Source: Zoogloeaceae bacterium G21618-S1 (GTDB lineage Bacteria; Pseudomonadota; Gammaproteobacteria; Burkholderiales; Rhodocyclaceae). From it: 64,000 nt of DNA. The notes beneath the pieces were generated by a model. That model was not told the DNA's origin and searched no databases. It was given only the letters and a program-made list of their open reading frames with translations. Each line of letters begins with the position of its first letter. Position 1 is the first letter of the stretch. The DNA lies in assembly GCA_027214125.1 (NCBI GenBank), contig JAPWHF010000001.1, positions 62,001 through 126,000 of the forward strand. Direction: 5' to 3'. Of this stretch, positions 34,456 through 43,566 are shown piece by piece. Both the position numbers and the translations under genes were made by a program.

Positions 34456-36468
34456 ATGCTAGAAGCCATGCAGAGCGCCTTTGTCGGCCTCCTCTCGTTT
34501 CAGCACTTCGCCTACATGCTGCTCGGCATTGTTGTTGGCCTCGGCGTGGGCATTCTGCCCGGCCTGGGCGGCATCGCAGGCATGTCGCTGCTGATGCCCT
34601 TCATTTACGGTATGGATCAGGTCTCCGCGCTGGCCATGCTCGTGGGCATGGTCGCCGTGATCCCCACCGGCGACACCTTTACCTCGGTTCTCATGGGTAT
34701 CCCCGGCTCAAGCGCCAGTCAGGCCACGGTGCTGGACGGATTTCCACTCGCCAAGAAAGGTCAGGCCGCTCGCGCACTGAGTGCCGCCTTCTCCGCCTCC
34801 TTGTTGGGCGGTGTATTCGGCGCACTGCTGCTGACCGGTTTTGTGGTTGTCGCCAAGCCGCTGATCCTGTCCTTCACCACCGCTGAACTGTTCATGTTCG
34901 CCCTGCTCGGGCTGTCGGTGGTCGGCGTGCTGGCCGGCGAAAGCATCATGCGCGGTGTCGTCACCTGCGGTCTGGGTCTGATGGTCGGCGCGATTGGCGC
35001 CGCCCCCGCCACCGGTGAAAGCCGCTTTGATCTGGGCATCGACTACCTGGTCGACGGCGTGCCGCTGGTCATCATCGGCCTGGGCCTGTTTGCCATCCCC
35101 GAGATCGCCGATCTGATCCGCCGCTCACGCCCGATCGCATCCGACTCCGGCCTGGGTGCCGGCTGGCTGCAAGGCGTGCGCGACACCTTCAAGCACTGGT
35201 TCCTGGTGCTGCGTTGCTCGGCACTGGGCACCTTCATTGGCGCCATCCCCGGCCTCGGCGGCGGCGTGGTTGACTGGATCGCCTACGGCCATGCCGTGCA
35301 GACCACAAAGGATTCATCCAACTTCGGCAAGGGTGAGATCAAGGGCGTGATTGCGCCGGAAGCGGCCAACAACGCACTGCAAGGCGGCGCGCTGATGCCA
35401 ACCCTGCTGTTCGGCATTCCCGGTTCGGGCAGCATGGCGGTGTTCCTCGGCGGCATGGTCCTGCTCGGGCTTCAACCCGGCCCGTCGATGGTCACCACCG
35501 ACCTCGAGCTGACCTACACCATCGCCTGGACACTGGCCTTCTCGAGCATCGTCGGCGCCGCCATCTGTTTCTTCCTGGCCGTGCCCATTGCCCGACTGAC
35601 CTTCGTGCCCTTCAACCTGATCGCCCCCTTCATGATCATGATCATCTGCTTCGCGGCCTTCCAGGCGCGGCGTGATTTGACCGATCTGCTGGTGCTGTTC
35701 GCAGTGGGCATTGTCGGCATCTTCCTGCGACGCTTCGGCTGGCCGCGGCCAGCCTTCCTGATCGGCTTCGTACTCTCGAGTCAGGCTGAAAACTACCTGT
35801 ATCAGGCACTGCAGTTCTACGGCTGGGAATTCGTTCAACGCCCGGGTGTGCTGATCATCGGCGCGCTCACCATCGCCTCCACGCTGATGGCCCTGCGTAG
35901 CCGGGTCTCTGAAGAAGGCGCGGTCACCAAAGAAGCCCGCGGCGAAGAAACCGACCGCCCGGTAATCGGCGGTGCCAACAAGGCTGAGCGTCGTCCGCAG
36001 ATCGTGTTCGCCGTGCTGCTGCTGGCCACCTTCCTGTACGGCGTGATGAGCAGCGCACCACTGAGCTTCCTGGGGTCGGTGTTCCCGTTCTACACCTCGG
36101 CGCTGATGGTCGCCTTCACCGGCTACATGCTGATGATGCTGTTCGTGGCCAAACCGGGGCACAGCTCGCACTACGACCAGGAGCTGGCGGCCAAGGTCAA
36201 GGGCGCGGATGACGGCACCACCGTCTGGCCGTCCGTGGGCTGGTTCGTGTTCCTCTTCAGCATGACCGCTGTACTCGGTTTCATCATCTCGATCGCGATC
36301 TTCATCACGACCTTCCTGATGGTGCGCACCCAGCTCGGCGTGGCCCGCAGCCTGCTCTACACCGGTCTGTGCATCGCCTTCATGAGCACGCTGGGCCACT
36401 ACCTGACGCTCGACTTCCCGGCTGGCCTGCTGCAGCACTACGTCGAGATGCCCTGGCCGCTCAAATAA
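34456..36468 (+). CDS. TctA-TctB fusion: tripartite tricarboxylate transporter permease
   Basis: The 670-residue inner-membrane protein combines the large subunit TctA (residues 1 to about 500, about 12 membrane helices; motifs GILPGLGGIAGMSLLMPF, GIPGSSASQATVLDG, GAIPGLGGGVVDW) with a C-terminal part of about 140 residues. That part has four membrane helices typical of the small subunit TctB (from about 520: FAVLLLATFLYGVMSSAPLSFLG, SMTAVLGFIISIAIFITTFLM). In most TTT systems TctB is a separate gene, and no separate tctB is present here. It takes up the ligand bound by TctC, driven by an ion gradient. The start ATG is at 34456, after GGAG. Confidence 0.93.
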   Translation: MLEAMQSAFVGLLSFQHFAYMLLGIVVGLGVGILPGLGGIAGMSLLMPFIYGMDQVSALAMLVGMVAVIPTGDTFTSVLMGIPGSSASQATVLDGFPLAKKGQAARALSAAFSASLLGGVFGALLLTGFVVVAKPLILSFTTAELFMFALLGLSVVGVLAGESIMRGVVTCGLGLMVGAIGAAPATGESRFDLGIDYLVDGVPLVIIGLGLFAIPEIADLIRRSRPIASDSGLGAGWLQGVRDTFKHWFLVLRCSALGTFIGAIPGLGGGVVDWIAYGHAVQTTKDSSNFGKGEIKGVIAPEAANNALQGGALMPTLLFGIPGSGSMAVFLGGMVLLGLQPGPSMVTTDLELTYTIAWTLAFSSIVGAAICFFLAVPIARLTFVPFNLIAPFMIMIICFAAFQARRDLTDLLVLFAVGIVGIFLRRFGWPRPAFLIGFVLSSQAENYLYQALQFYGWEFVQRPGVLIIGALTIASTLMALRSRVSEEGAVTKEARGEETDRPVIGGANKAERRPQIVFAVLLLATFLYGVMSSAPLSFLGSVFPFYTSALMVAFTGYMLMMLFVAKPGHSSHYDQELAAKVKGADDGTTVWPSVGWFVFLFSMTAVLGFIISIAIFITTFLMVRTQLGVARSLLYTGLCIAFMSTLGHYLTLDFPAGLLQHYVEMPWPLK

Positions 36469-36510
36469 GCCCGACAGCTCATTTGATTTCAACACGCTTT
36501 TTCTGATCCC

Positions 36511-36549
36511 GCACCTGTCCGCCCGCACTGGCGGGCGACAGGCAGGTGC
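36511..36549 (+). repeat. Hairpin between the permease and hydratase genes
   Basis: GCACCTG and CAGGTGC form the outer stem and CGCCCGC / GCGGGCG the inner stem. It lies in the 112-base gap after tctA, with no T tract, and may be an operon-internal RNA processing or attenuation element. Confidence 0.5.
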
Positions 36550-36580
36550 CCCGCCCGTACCCGACGGAGGACGCAACACC

Positions 36581-37426
36581 ATGAATCTCAAGGACTGGAT
36601 CGGCCGCTCGGAAGCAGTCTCCGATATCGCCACTGCCACCCCCTACGCCGCCTTGTCGGCCACGTTTGACCGCCCAGCAGAGCGCCCCGCCGCCGGCACG
36701 CCGCTGCCCGGCCTGTGGCACTGGCTGTACTTTCTGCCGCTGCACCGCCAGTCGGAAATCGGCCCGGACGGCCACGCCAAGCGCGGCGGTTTTCTCCCAC
36801 CCGTGCCGCTGCCGCGTCGCATGTGGGCCGGTAGCCAATTCACCTTCCACAAGCCGCTGCGCATCGGCGACGCCATGACGCGCACCTCGACCATCCACGA
36901 CGTGACCGAAAAGAGCGGCCGCACCGGCCCGCTGGTCTTCGTCAAGGTGCGTCACGAAATCTGCCGCGACGGCGAAACCGACATCGCGCTGACCGAGTTC
37001 CACGACATCGTATATCGCGAGGCGGCCAAGCCCGACGACGTCGCCCCACCGCCCAAGGCCGCGCCGGCAACGTCCACCTGGGAAAAGCAGTGGGTGCCCG
37101 ACGACGTGCTGCTGTTCCGCTACTCGGCGCTGACCTTCAACGGCCACCGCATCCACTACGACCGCAAGTATGTGACCGAGGTGGAAGGCTATCCCGGCCT
37201 GATCGTGCACGGCCCGATGGTGGCCACCATGCTGCTCGACCTGCTGCGTCATCAGTTGCCCGATGCCGAGTTGGCCAGCTACGAGTTCCGCGCCGTTCGC
37301 CCGGTGTTCGACATCAACCACTTCTTCGTCTGCGGCGAGCCGCAGCCCGATGGCAAGACCTTCCGCCTGTGGGCGAAAGATCACGAAGGCTGGCTGACCA
37401 TGGAAGCCACCGCGGTGATCAAGTGA
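36581..37426 (+). CDS. MaoC/FAS1-like hydratase, likely itaconyl-CoA or mesaconyl-C4-CoA hydratase
   Basis: The 281-residue double hot-dog protein has an N-terminal FAS1-dehydratase-like half (about 10-150, with PPVPLPRRMWAGSQFTFHKPLRIGD) and a C-terminal MaoC half with the active-site run FRYSALTFNGHRIHYDRKY (about 185-205) and LIVHGPMVATMLLD. This architecture is shared by mesaconyl-C4-CoA hydratase and the itaconyl-CoA hydratase (Ich) of itaconate degradation. It sits directly before a family III CoA-transferase and a CitE-like lyase, exactly the enzyme set needed for itaconate -> citramalyl-CoA -> pyruvate + acetyl-CoA. The start ATG follows GGAGGA. Confidence 0.87.
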   Translation: MNLKDWIGRSEAVSDIATATPYAALSATFDRPAERPAAGTPLPGLWHWLYFLPLHRQSEIGPDGHAKRGGFLPPVPLPRRMWAGSQFTFHKPLRIGDAMTRTSTIHDVTEKSGRTGPLVFVKVRHEICRDGETDIALTEFHDIVYREAAKPDDVAPPPKAAPATSTWEKQWVPDDVLLFRYSALTFNGHRIHYDRKYVTEVEGYPGLIVHGPMVATMLLDLLRHQLPDAELASYEFRAVRPVFDINHFFVCGEPQPDGKTFRLWAKDHEGWLTMEATAVIK

Positions 37427-37436
37427 GGAATGAACA

Positions 37437-38618
37437 ATGAGACCCCTTGAAGGCATTACCGTCGTTACCCTCGAACACGCCATCGCGGCGCCCTTCGCTA
37501 CCCGCCAGCTCGCCGATCTCGGCGCGCGCGTGATCAAGGTCGAGCGCCCCGGCGTGGGCGACTTCGCCCGCGGCTACGACGAACGCGTACGCGGCATCGC
37601 CTCGCATTTCGTGTGGATCAACCGCTCCAAAGAATCGCTGACGCTGGATGTGAAGCATCCCGAAGCACAAAAGGCGCTCCTCAAGCTGATCACCGAGGAA
37701 GCCGACGTGGTGGTGCAGAACCTCGCCCCCGGCGCGGCGGCCCGTCTCGGTCTGTCCTACGAAGCGCTGTCGGCGATCAAGCCCGAGATCATCGTGTGCG
37801 ACATCTCCGGCTACGGCGCCGACGGCCCCTACCGCGACAAGAAGGCCTACGACCTGCTCATTCAGAGCGAATCCGGCTTCCTGTCCGTGACTGGCACCGA
37901 GGAGGAACCCTGCAAGGCCGGCCCTTCGATCGCCGACATCTCGGCCGGCATGTACGCCTACACCAACATCCTCGCCGCGCTGATGCAGCGCCAGAAGACC
38001 GGTCGCGGCCAGCACCTCGACATCTCGATGCTCGAGAGCCTGGTGGAGTGGACCACCTACCCGCTCTACTACGCCTTTGACGGCGCCGCCCCGCCGCCGC
38101 GCACCGGCGCCAGCCACGCCACCATCTACCCTTACGGCCCCTTCCCGGCCGGCGACGGCAAGACGGTGATGTTCGGCCTGCAGAACGAGCGCGAATGGGC
38201 CGGTTTCTGCGCCAAGGTCCTGCTGCAGCCCGACCTGGCCCGCGAGGAGCGATTCTCGACCAACTCCCGACGCAGCGCCGCCCGCGTGGAACTGCGCCAG
38301 ATCATCGTCGACGCCTTTGCCGATCTGAGCGCCGAGCAGGTGGTCGAACGCCTCGACGCCGCGAGCATCGCCAACGCGCAGGTCAACGACATGCATGCCG
38401 TGTGGGATCACCCGCAGCTCAAGGCGCGCAAACGCTGGCGCAACATCGAAACCTCGGTCGGCACGGTGCCGGCCCTTCTGCCGCCGGGCTCGTGGGAAGA
38501 AGGCGATCCGCGCATGGACCCGGTGCCCGCGCTGGGCGCGCACTCCGCCGCCATCCTCGCCGAACTCGGCTACACGGCCGAGCAGGTCGCCGAGCTCAAG
38601 TCCGCCGGCGTGATCTGA
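37437..38618 (+). CDS. CaiB/BaiF family III CoA-transferase, likely itaconate CoA-transferase
   Basis: The 393-residue cytoplasmic enzyme activates a carboxylic acid by CoA transfer. The family catalytic Asp is Asp167 in AGPSIADISAGMYAY; other marks are ADLGARVIKVERPGVGDFAR and NRSKESLTLDVK. In context it would move CoA from succinyl-CoA or a similar donor to itaconate, mesaconate or a related C5 acid, like Ict of Pseudomonas aeruginosa. It starts 10 bases after the hydratase, with GAGGAA before the ATG, and 18 bases before the lyase, so the three form a unit. Confidence 0.9.
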   Translation: MRPLEGITVVTLEHAIAAPFATRQLADLGARVIKVERPGVGDFARGYDERVRGIASHFVWINRSKESLTLDVKHPEAQKALLKLITEEADVVVQNLAPGAAARLGLSYEALSAIKPEIIVCDISGYGADGPYRDKKAYDLLIQSESGFLSVTGTEEEPCKAGPSIADISAGMYAYTNILAALMQRQKTGRGQHLDISMLESLVEWTTYPLYYAFDGAAPPPRTGASHATIYPYGPFPAGDGKTVMFGLQNEREWAGFCAKVLLQPDLAREERFSTNSRRSAARVELRQIIVDAFADLSAEQVVERLDAASIANAQVNDMHAVWDHPQLKARKRWRNIETSVGTVPALLPPGSWEEGDPRMDPVPALGAHSAAILAELGYTAEQVAELKSAGVI

Positions 38619-38636
38619 GCACCGAGGAGACGCGCC

Positions 38637-39458
38637 ATGACCCAGCCCATCAGCTACCTCTTTGTGCCCGGCAACCGCCCGGAACGCTTCGACAAAGCCT
38701 TCGCCACCGATGCCGGCGTGATCATTCTTGATCTCGAAGACGCGGTCGTGCCGGCCGACAAGGCCGGCGCCCGCGACGCCATCGCCAACTGGGTGGCATC
38801 GCACGGTGATGCCGCCAAGCGCATCACCGTGCGCATCAACGACACACAGTCCGAATGGTTTGCCGACGATCTGACGATGATCCGCGAGTCCGGCATCGGC
38901 GTGGTGATGCTGCCCAAAAGCGAATGGCGCGAGCAGATCGACCTCGTCCGCGCCACGGCCACCCAGGCGCAGGTACTGGCCCTGGTCGAAACCGCTCGCG
39001 GCATCCACAACGTCGACCAGATCGCCACCACCGAGGGCGTCGCCCGGCTGGCCTTTGGCACGCTGGACTATGCCGTCGACCTCGACCTGTCGGGCGACGA
39101 CGCCGGGCTGGCCTACGCCTCATCGCGCATCGCCATCGCCGCGCGCTGCGCCGAATTGCCTTCACCGGTGGCCGGGGTCACCCCTTCGGTCACCGACGAA
39201 GCGCGCGTGCTCGCCGACTTCGCCTTCGCCCGGGCCTTCGGCTTCGGCGCAAAGATGTGCATCCACCCCAAGCAGGTGGACTGGATTCACGCCGCCTGCC
39301 GACCCAGCGCCGAAGACCAGGCCTGGGCGCATCGCGTGCTGGCCGCCGCCGAAGCCTCCGAAGGCGCGGTGCAGCTCGACGGAAAAATGATCGACCGGCC
39401 GGTGGTGCTCAAGGCACAGGCCATTATCGCCCGCAGCCACGCAGACGAACCGAACTGA
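38637..39458 (+). CDS. CitE-like lyase, likely (S)-citramalyl-CoA lyase
   Basis: The 273-residue protein belongs to the HpcH/HpaI/CitE TIM-barrel family. Visible are the CitE opening YLFVPGNRPERFDKA, the metal-site segment LDLEDAVVPADKAGARDAI, ALVETARGIHNVDQIA and GFGAKMCIHPKQVDWIH. Members cleave malyl-, citryl- or citramalyl-CoA with Mg2+. Next to the hydratase and CoA-transferase the expected reaction is (S)-citramalyl-CoA -> pyruvate + acetyl-CoA, as for Ccl of itaconate catabolism. The ribosome site GAGGAGA lies eight bases before ATG 38637. Confidence 0.88.
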   Translation: MTQPISYLFVPGNRPERFDKAFATDAGVIILDLEDAVVPADKAGARDAIANWVASHGDAAKRITVRINDTQSEWFADDLTMIRESGIGVVMLPKSEWREQIDLVRATATQAQVLALVETARGIHNVDQIATTEGVARLAFGTLDYAVDLDLSGDDAGLAYASSRIAIAARCAELPSPVAGVTPSVTDEARVLADFAFARAFGFGAKMCIHPKQVDWIHAACRPSAEDQAWAHRVLAAAEASEGAVQLDGKMIDRPVVLKAQAIIARSHADEPN

Positions 39459-39508
39459 CACCCCATTCAAAACAACACCGAATCCCCCCCAATTCAAGGA
39501 GCAACACC

Positions 39509-40864
39509 ATGGCCGCGAGCATCATTGACTCAAGCATCTTCGGCAACATCTTCAGCACCGACGCCATGCGCGAGGTGTGGTCCGACCGCAACCGCACCAA
39601 ACACTACGTTGAAATCGAACGTGCGCTGGCGGTGGTCCAGGGCCGGCTCGGCATCATTCCGCAAGAAGCCGCGGACGAGATCATCGGCAACTGCCATATC
39701 GACAAGATCGACATGGACCGCCTGCGCGAACAGACCGAGCGCATCGGTTACCCGGTGCTCGGCGTGGTCACCCAGATCAACCAGCTGTGCCGCGACAAGC
39801 TCGGCGAGTTCGTGCATTGGGGCGCCACCACCCAGGACATCACCGACACCGCCACCGTGATGCAGATCCGCGAAGGCCTGGAAATCATCGACGGCGAACT
39901 GGCCGCCATCTCCGCCGCGCTGGTGTCGCTGTCCAAGCGCTACCGCGACACCCCGGTGATCGGCCGCAGTAACCTGCAGCAGGCGATTCCGGTCACCTTC
40001 GGCTTCAAGACCGCCGCCATCCTGGCCGGCATCGAGCGTCACCGCGAGCGGCTCACCCAGCTGCGCCCGCGCGTGCTGATGGGTGAATTCGGCGGCGCCT
40101 GCGGCACCCTGGCCTCGATCGAAACCGGCGCCATGGAAACCCAGGCCGGGCTGATGGAAGAACTGGGTCTGGCCCAGCCGGACATCGCCTGGCACACCGT
40201 GCGCGACACCATTGCCGAAGTCGGCGCCTTCCTCGGACTGGTCGGCGGCTCGCTGGGCAAGATCGCGATGGACGTCAAACTGATGATGCAGCACGAAGTG
40301 GCCGAGGTGTATGAGCCCTTTGCACCCGGCCGCGGCTCGAGCAGCACCATGCCGCAAAAGCGCAACCCGATCTCCAGCTGCTACATCCACGCCGCGGTGT
40401 CGGTGGTGCGCCAGCATTCCGCCGCGCTGATGGACGCGATGATCGCCGACCACGAGCGCTCGACCGGTCCGTGGGAGATTGAATGGATCGCCCTGCCCGA
40501 GTCCTTCTGCCTGCTCGCCGGCGCACTCAAGCAGACGCGCTTCGTACTCGAAGGGCTGGAAGTCGACGAAGGCAACATGCGCGCCAACATCGACCTGACC
40601 AAGGGCCTGGTCATGTCCGAGGCGGTGATGATGGGTCTCGGCGCCTACATCGGTCGCGAGTATGCGCACGATCTGGTGTATGACCTGTGCCGCCAGGCGA
40701 TCAAGACCGATCGCCCGCTGCTGGACATTCTGGCCGAACACCCGGAAATCAATGTGCACCTCGACCGCGCCGCGCTGGCCAAACTCTGCGACCCGGCCAA
40801 CTACCTTGGTCAGGCCGGCGTGATGGTCGACAAAGTGCTGGCCCGGGCCGCTGCGGTGAAATGA
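39509..40864 (+). CDS. Aspartase/fumarase-superfamily lyase, PcaB-like; candidate trans-aconitate decarboxylase
   Basis: The 451-residue enzyme has the superfamily motifs HWGATTQDITDTA (103-115) and the mobile-loop signature GSSSTMPQKRNP (276-287). It most resembles 3-carboxy-cis,cis-muconate cycloisomerase (PcaB) in length and motifs. At the position where adenylosuccinate lyases have T-H it reads GRSNLQQAIPVTFG (152-165), so it is not a purine enzyme. No protocatechuate genes are near. The fungal trans-aconitate decarboxylase Tad1 belongs to this same superfamily, and the neighbours are PrpF isomerases and itaconate-type genes, so itaconate formation from trans-aconitate is my inferred role. 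AAGGA supports ATG 39509. The open frame extends upstream into the lyase gene without meaning. Confidence 0.85.
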   Translation: MAASIIDSSIFGNIFSTDAMREVWSDRNRTKHYVEIERALAVVQGRLGIIPQEAADEIIGNCHIDKIDMDRLREQTERIGYPVLGVVTQINQLCRDKLGEFVHWGATTQDITDTATVMQIREGLEIIDGELAAISAALVSLSKRYRDTPVIGRSNLQQAIPVTFGFKTAAILAGIERHRERLTQLRPRVLMGEFGGACGTLASIETGAMETQAGLMEELGLAQPDIAWHTVRDTIAEVGAFLGLVGGSLGKIAMDVKLMMQHEVAEVYEPFAPGRGSSSTMPQKRNPISSCYIHAAVSVVRQHSAALMDAMIADHERSTGPWEIEWIALPESFCLLAGALKQTRFVLEGLEVDEGNMRANIDLTKGLVMSEAVMMGLGAYIGREYAHDLVYDLCRQAIKTDRPLLDILAEHPEINVHLDRAALAKLCDPANYLGQAGVMVDKVLARAAAVK

Positions 40865-41052
40865 CAATGCAACACGCACACTTCACCGAGCTAACCACGC
40901 AACAGCTCGACTGCCCGGTGCTGTTCGGCTCAATCAGCGACACGGGCTGCCGGGCACCGGGCCAGGCCGGCGAACGCGCCGACAGCGCTAATCTCGACGC
41001 GCACCGGCCATTGAGCGAACTGGCCATGGTGGCCATATTGAGCGAGAACTGA
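40861..41052 (+). CDS. Possible 63-residue gene coupled to the PcaB-like lyase
   Basis: The frame starts with ATGA overlapping the lyase stop codon, a usual translational-coupling arrangement, and ends just before the operon terminator. The protein (MTMQHAHFTELTTQQLDCPV...) has no signal or membrane segment and two Cys, and I know no relatives. It could be a small operon protein or a chance frame. Confidence 0.35.
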   Translation: MTMQHAHFTELTTQQLDCPVLFGSISDTGCRAPGQAGERADSANLDAHRPLSELAMVAILSEN

Positions 41053-41058
41053 CTCGCG

Positions 41059-41104
41059 CTTGAGGCGGGCTGGCCGCAAGGCCATGCCCGCCTCAAGCAT
41101 TTTT
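41059..41104 (+). terminator. Terminator of the transporter/itaconate-type operon
   Basis: Twelve-base arms CTTGAGGCGGGC and GCCCGCCTCAAG are followed by CATTTTT. It closes the plus-strand operon that begins at 32008 or 33282 and separates it from the second LysR gene. Confidence 0.9.
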
Positions 41105-41122
41105 GAACAGGCATATGAAGCG

Positions 41123-42058
41123 ATGGAACTGAGGCAACTGCGTTATTTCGTGCGGACCGTCGAGCTGGGCAGCATCAGTCAGGCAGCACTCGATCTGGGC
41201 GTCGCCCAGTCAGCCATCAGCCTGCAGATCCAGAAACTCGAGAGCGAGCTGTCCACCCGCCTGCTCCAGCGCAACCCCAGCGGCATCGAACCCACCGAAG
41301 CCGGGCTGGCCTTCATGGCCCACGCGCAACTGAGCCTGCGCCATGCCGACGAAGCCGCCTCCGCCGCGCAGCACTCGCGCCTGTCTGGCGTGGTCAGTGT
41401 CGGCCTGGCGCCGACCACCGCCGGCCTGCTCGGCCTGCCCCTGATGCAGGCCATGCGCACGCAGTATCCCGACATCCGCATTCGCCTGGTCGAGGCCATG
41501 TCCGGCCATCTCGGCCAGATGCTCAACGGTCGCGAACTCGACATCGCGGTGCTGTTCGACGGCCACCAGGCGCGCCGCTGGTGCATCCAGCCCATGCTCG
41601 ACGAGCGACTGTTTGTCATCGCCCGCGCCGATGCCTCGCCCACACCACTGCCCACCCGGCTCGGCGCGCTGGCCGGCCTGCCGCTGGTGCTGCCCACCCA
41701 GCGCCATGGCCTGCGCCGCGTCATCGACACCGCACTCAATGCCCTCGGCGTCGCCCCAAATGTAATCGCCGAAGTCGACTCACTCTATGTGTTGATGGAC
41801 ATGGTCAACCACGGCATTGGCGCCAGCGTGCAGCCGTGGTCGGCCCTCGCCCGCCAACCGGACGCGGACTCGCGCCTGCGCTGGAGCGAGCTTGAAGACG
41901 AAGGCACCACCCGCCGCAACCTGCTGTGCAGCCTGTCCGAAGACGAGCTCTCGCCCGCCGCCCTCGCCACCCGCAACACCCTGCGCCACACGGTGAGTCA
42001 GTTGGTCAACAACGGGCACTGGCGCGGGGTCACACCACTGCATCTCGAATCGAGATAG
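41123..42058 (+). CDS. LysR-family regulator upstream of tcuAB (TcuR-like)
   Basis: The 311-residue regulator starts MELRQLRYFVRTVELGSISQ. It has the helix-turn-helix DLGVAQSAISLQIQKLE and an effector domain from about residue 90 (GVVSVGLAPTTAGLL, GQMLNGRELDIAVLFDG). It is co-oriented with, and 83 bases before, the tricarballylate dehydrogenase gene, the same association as TcuR with tcuABC in Salmonella. It probably responds to tricarballylate or a related acid. Upstream ATGs exist, but they lie in the terminator region. Confidence 0.9.
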   Translation: MELRQLRYFVRTVELGSISQAALDLGVAQSAISLQIQKLESELSTRLLQRNPSGIEPTEAGLAFMAHAQLSLRHADEAASAAQHSRLSGVVSVGLAPTTAGLLGLPLMQAMRTQYPDIRIRLVEAMSGHLGQMLNGRELDIAVLFDGHQARRWCIQPMLDERLFVIARADASPTPLPTRLGALAGLPLVLPTQRHGLRRVIDTALNALGVAPNVIAEVDSLYVLMDMVNHGIGASVQPWSALARQPDADSRLRWSELEDEGTTRRNLLCSLSEDELSPAALATRNTLRHTVSQLVNNGHWRGVTPLHLESR

Positions 42059-42141
42059 CCCGATCTTGGGTCGGCGTTGGGTGGCCGGCGCCAAAACAAC
42101 GATAGTCGATGGCAACCGAGCAACACACAGGAGTTCGACCC

Positions 42142-43566
42142 ATGAAAGAAAAGCATCCCGGCACCGTCGACGTGCTGGTCATTGGCGGCGGCAACGCCGC
42201 GCTGTGCGCCGCGCTGATGGCGCGCGAAGCCGGCGCCTCGGTGCTGCTGCTCGAAGCCGCACCGCGCGAATGGCGCGGCGGCAACTCCAGCCACACCCGC
42301 AACCTGCGCTGCATGCACGACGCCCCGCAGGACGTGCTGACCGAGCGCTACCCCGAAGAAGAATTCTGGCAAGACCTGCTCAAGGTCACCGGCGGCATGA
42401 CCAACGAAAAGCTCGCCCGCCTGGCGATCCGCGAGTCCTCGAGCTGCCGCGACTGGATGCGCAAACACGGCGTCAATTTCCAGCCCTCGCTGTCCGGCAC
42501 CCTGCACCTGTCGCGCACCAACGCCTTCTTCATGGGCGGCGGCAAGGCACTGGTGAATGCCTATTACCGCAGCGCGGAAGCGCTGGGCGTGCGCATCCGC
42601 TACGAGGCGCCGGTCGATCGGATCGAACTGGAAAACGGCGTGTTCCGCGCCGCCTGGGTTGGCGATGAACGCATCGCTGCGCGCGCCTGTGTGATGGCCG
42701 CCGGCGGCTTCGAGTCCAACCGCGAATGGCTGCGCGAGGCCTGGGGGCAAAACGAAAACGGGGAGTGGCCGGCCGACAACTTCGCCATCCGCGGCACCCG
42801 CTTCAACCGCGGCGTGCTGCTCAAGGCCATGATCGACGCTGGCGCCGACATGATCGGCGACCCCTCCCAGTCTCATTGCGTGGCCATCGACGCGCGCGCC
42901 CCGCTCTACGACGGCGGCATCTGCACCCGCATCGACTGTGTGTCGCTGGGCATCGTGGTCAACAAACACGCCGAGCGCTTCTACGACGAAGGTGAAGACT
43001 TCTGGCCCAAGCGCTACGCGATCTGGGGTCGTCTGGTGGCGCAACAGCCCGGTCAGATCGGCTTCTCGATCATCGACGCCAAAGCCAACGGTCGCTTCAT
43101 GCCGCCGGTGTTTCCCGGCGCCAAGGCGGACACGCTTGAAGAGCTCGCCCGCCAGCTCGGCATCGACGAAGCGGCTTTTGTGCGCACCGTTCGCGAATAC
43201 AACGCCGCCTGCCACGTCGGCACCTTCGACCACACCGTGCAGGACGACTGCCATACCGAGGGCCTGTCGCCGGCCAAGACCCACTGGGCACTGCCGATCG
43301 ACACCCCGCCCTTCCGTGGCTATGCGCTCAAGCCCGGCATCACCTTCACCTACCTGGGCCTGAAAGTGAATGAGCAGGCCGCCGTGCATTTTTCGGATGT
43401 GCCGAGCCCCAACCTGTTCGTGGCCGGCGAAATGATGGCCGGCAACGTGCTCGGCAAGGGCTACACCGCCGGGGTCGGCATGACCATCGGCACCACCTTC
43501 GGCCGCATCGCCGGCGCTCACGCCGCGGCTGCCGCGCGCCAAGGAGAATCCCATGCAATCGCTTGA
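42142..43566 (+). CDS. tcuA: FAD-dependent tricarballylate dehydrogenase
   Basis: The 474-residue flavoprotein of the fumarate reductase/succinate dehydrogenase family has the dinucleotide motif [19 protein letters not shown] at its start and the C-terminal FAD contact [20 protein letters not shown]. TcuA oxidises tricarballylate to cis-aconitate; its FADH2 is reoxidised by TcuB. The internal run [12 protein letters not shown] near residue 50 is typical of this subgroup. The start ATG 42142 follows CAGGAG; an ATG 33 bases upstream is less likely. Its 3' end overlaps tcuB by 14 bases. Confidence 0.9.
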   Translation: MKEKHPGTVDVLVIGGGNAALCAALMAREAGASVLLLEAAPREWRGGNSSHTRNLRCMHDAPQDVLTERYPEEEFWQDLLKVTGGMTNEKLARLAIRESSSCRDWMRKHGVNFQPSLSGTLHLSRTNAFFMGGGKALVNAYYRSAEALGVRIRYEAPVDRIELENGVFRAAWVGDERIAARACVMAAGGFESNREWLREAWGQNENGEWPADNFAIRGTRFNRGVLLKAMIDAGADMIGDPSQSHCVAIDARAPLYDGGICTRIDCVSLGIVVNKHAERFYDEGEDFWPKRYAIWGRLVAQQPGQIGFSIIDAKANGRFMPPVFPGAKADTLEELARQLGIDEAAFVRTVREYNAACHVGTFDHTVQDDCHTEGLSPAKTHWALPIDTPPFRGYALKPGITFTYLGLKVNEQAAVHFSDVPSPNLFVAGEMMAGNVLGKGYTAGVGMTIGTTFGRIAGAHAAAAARQGESHAIA

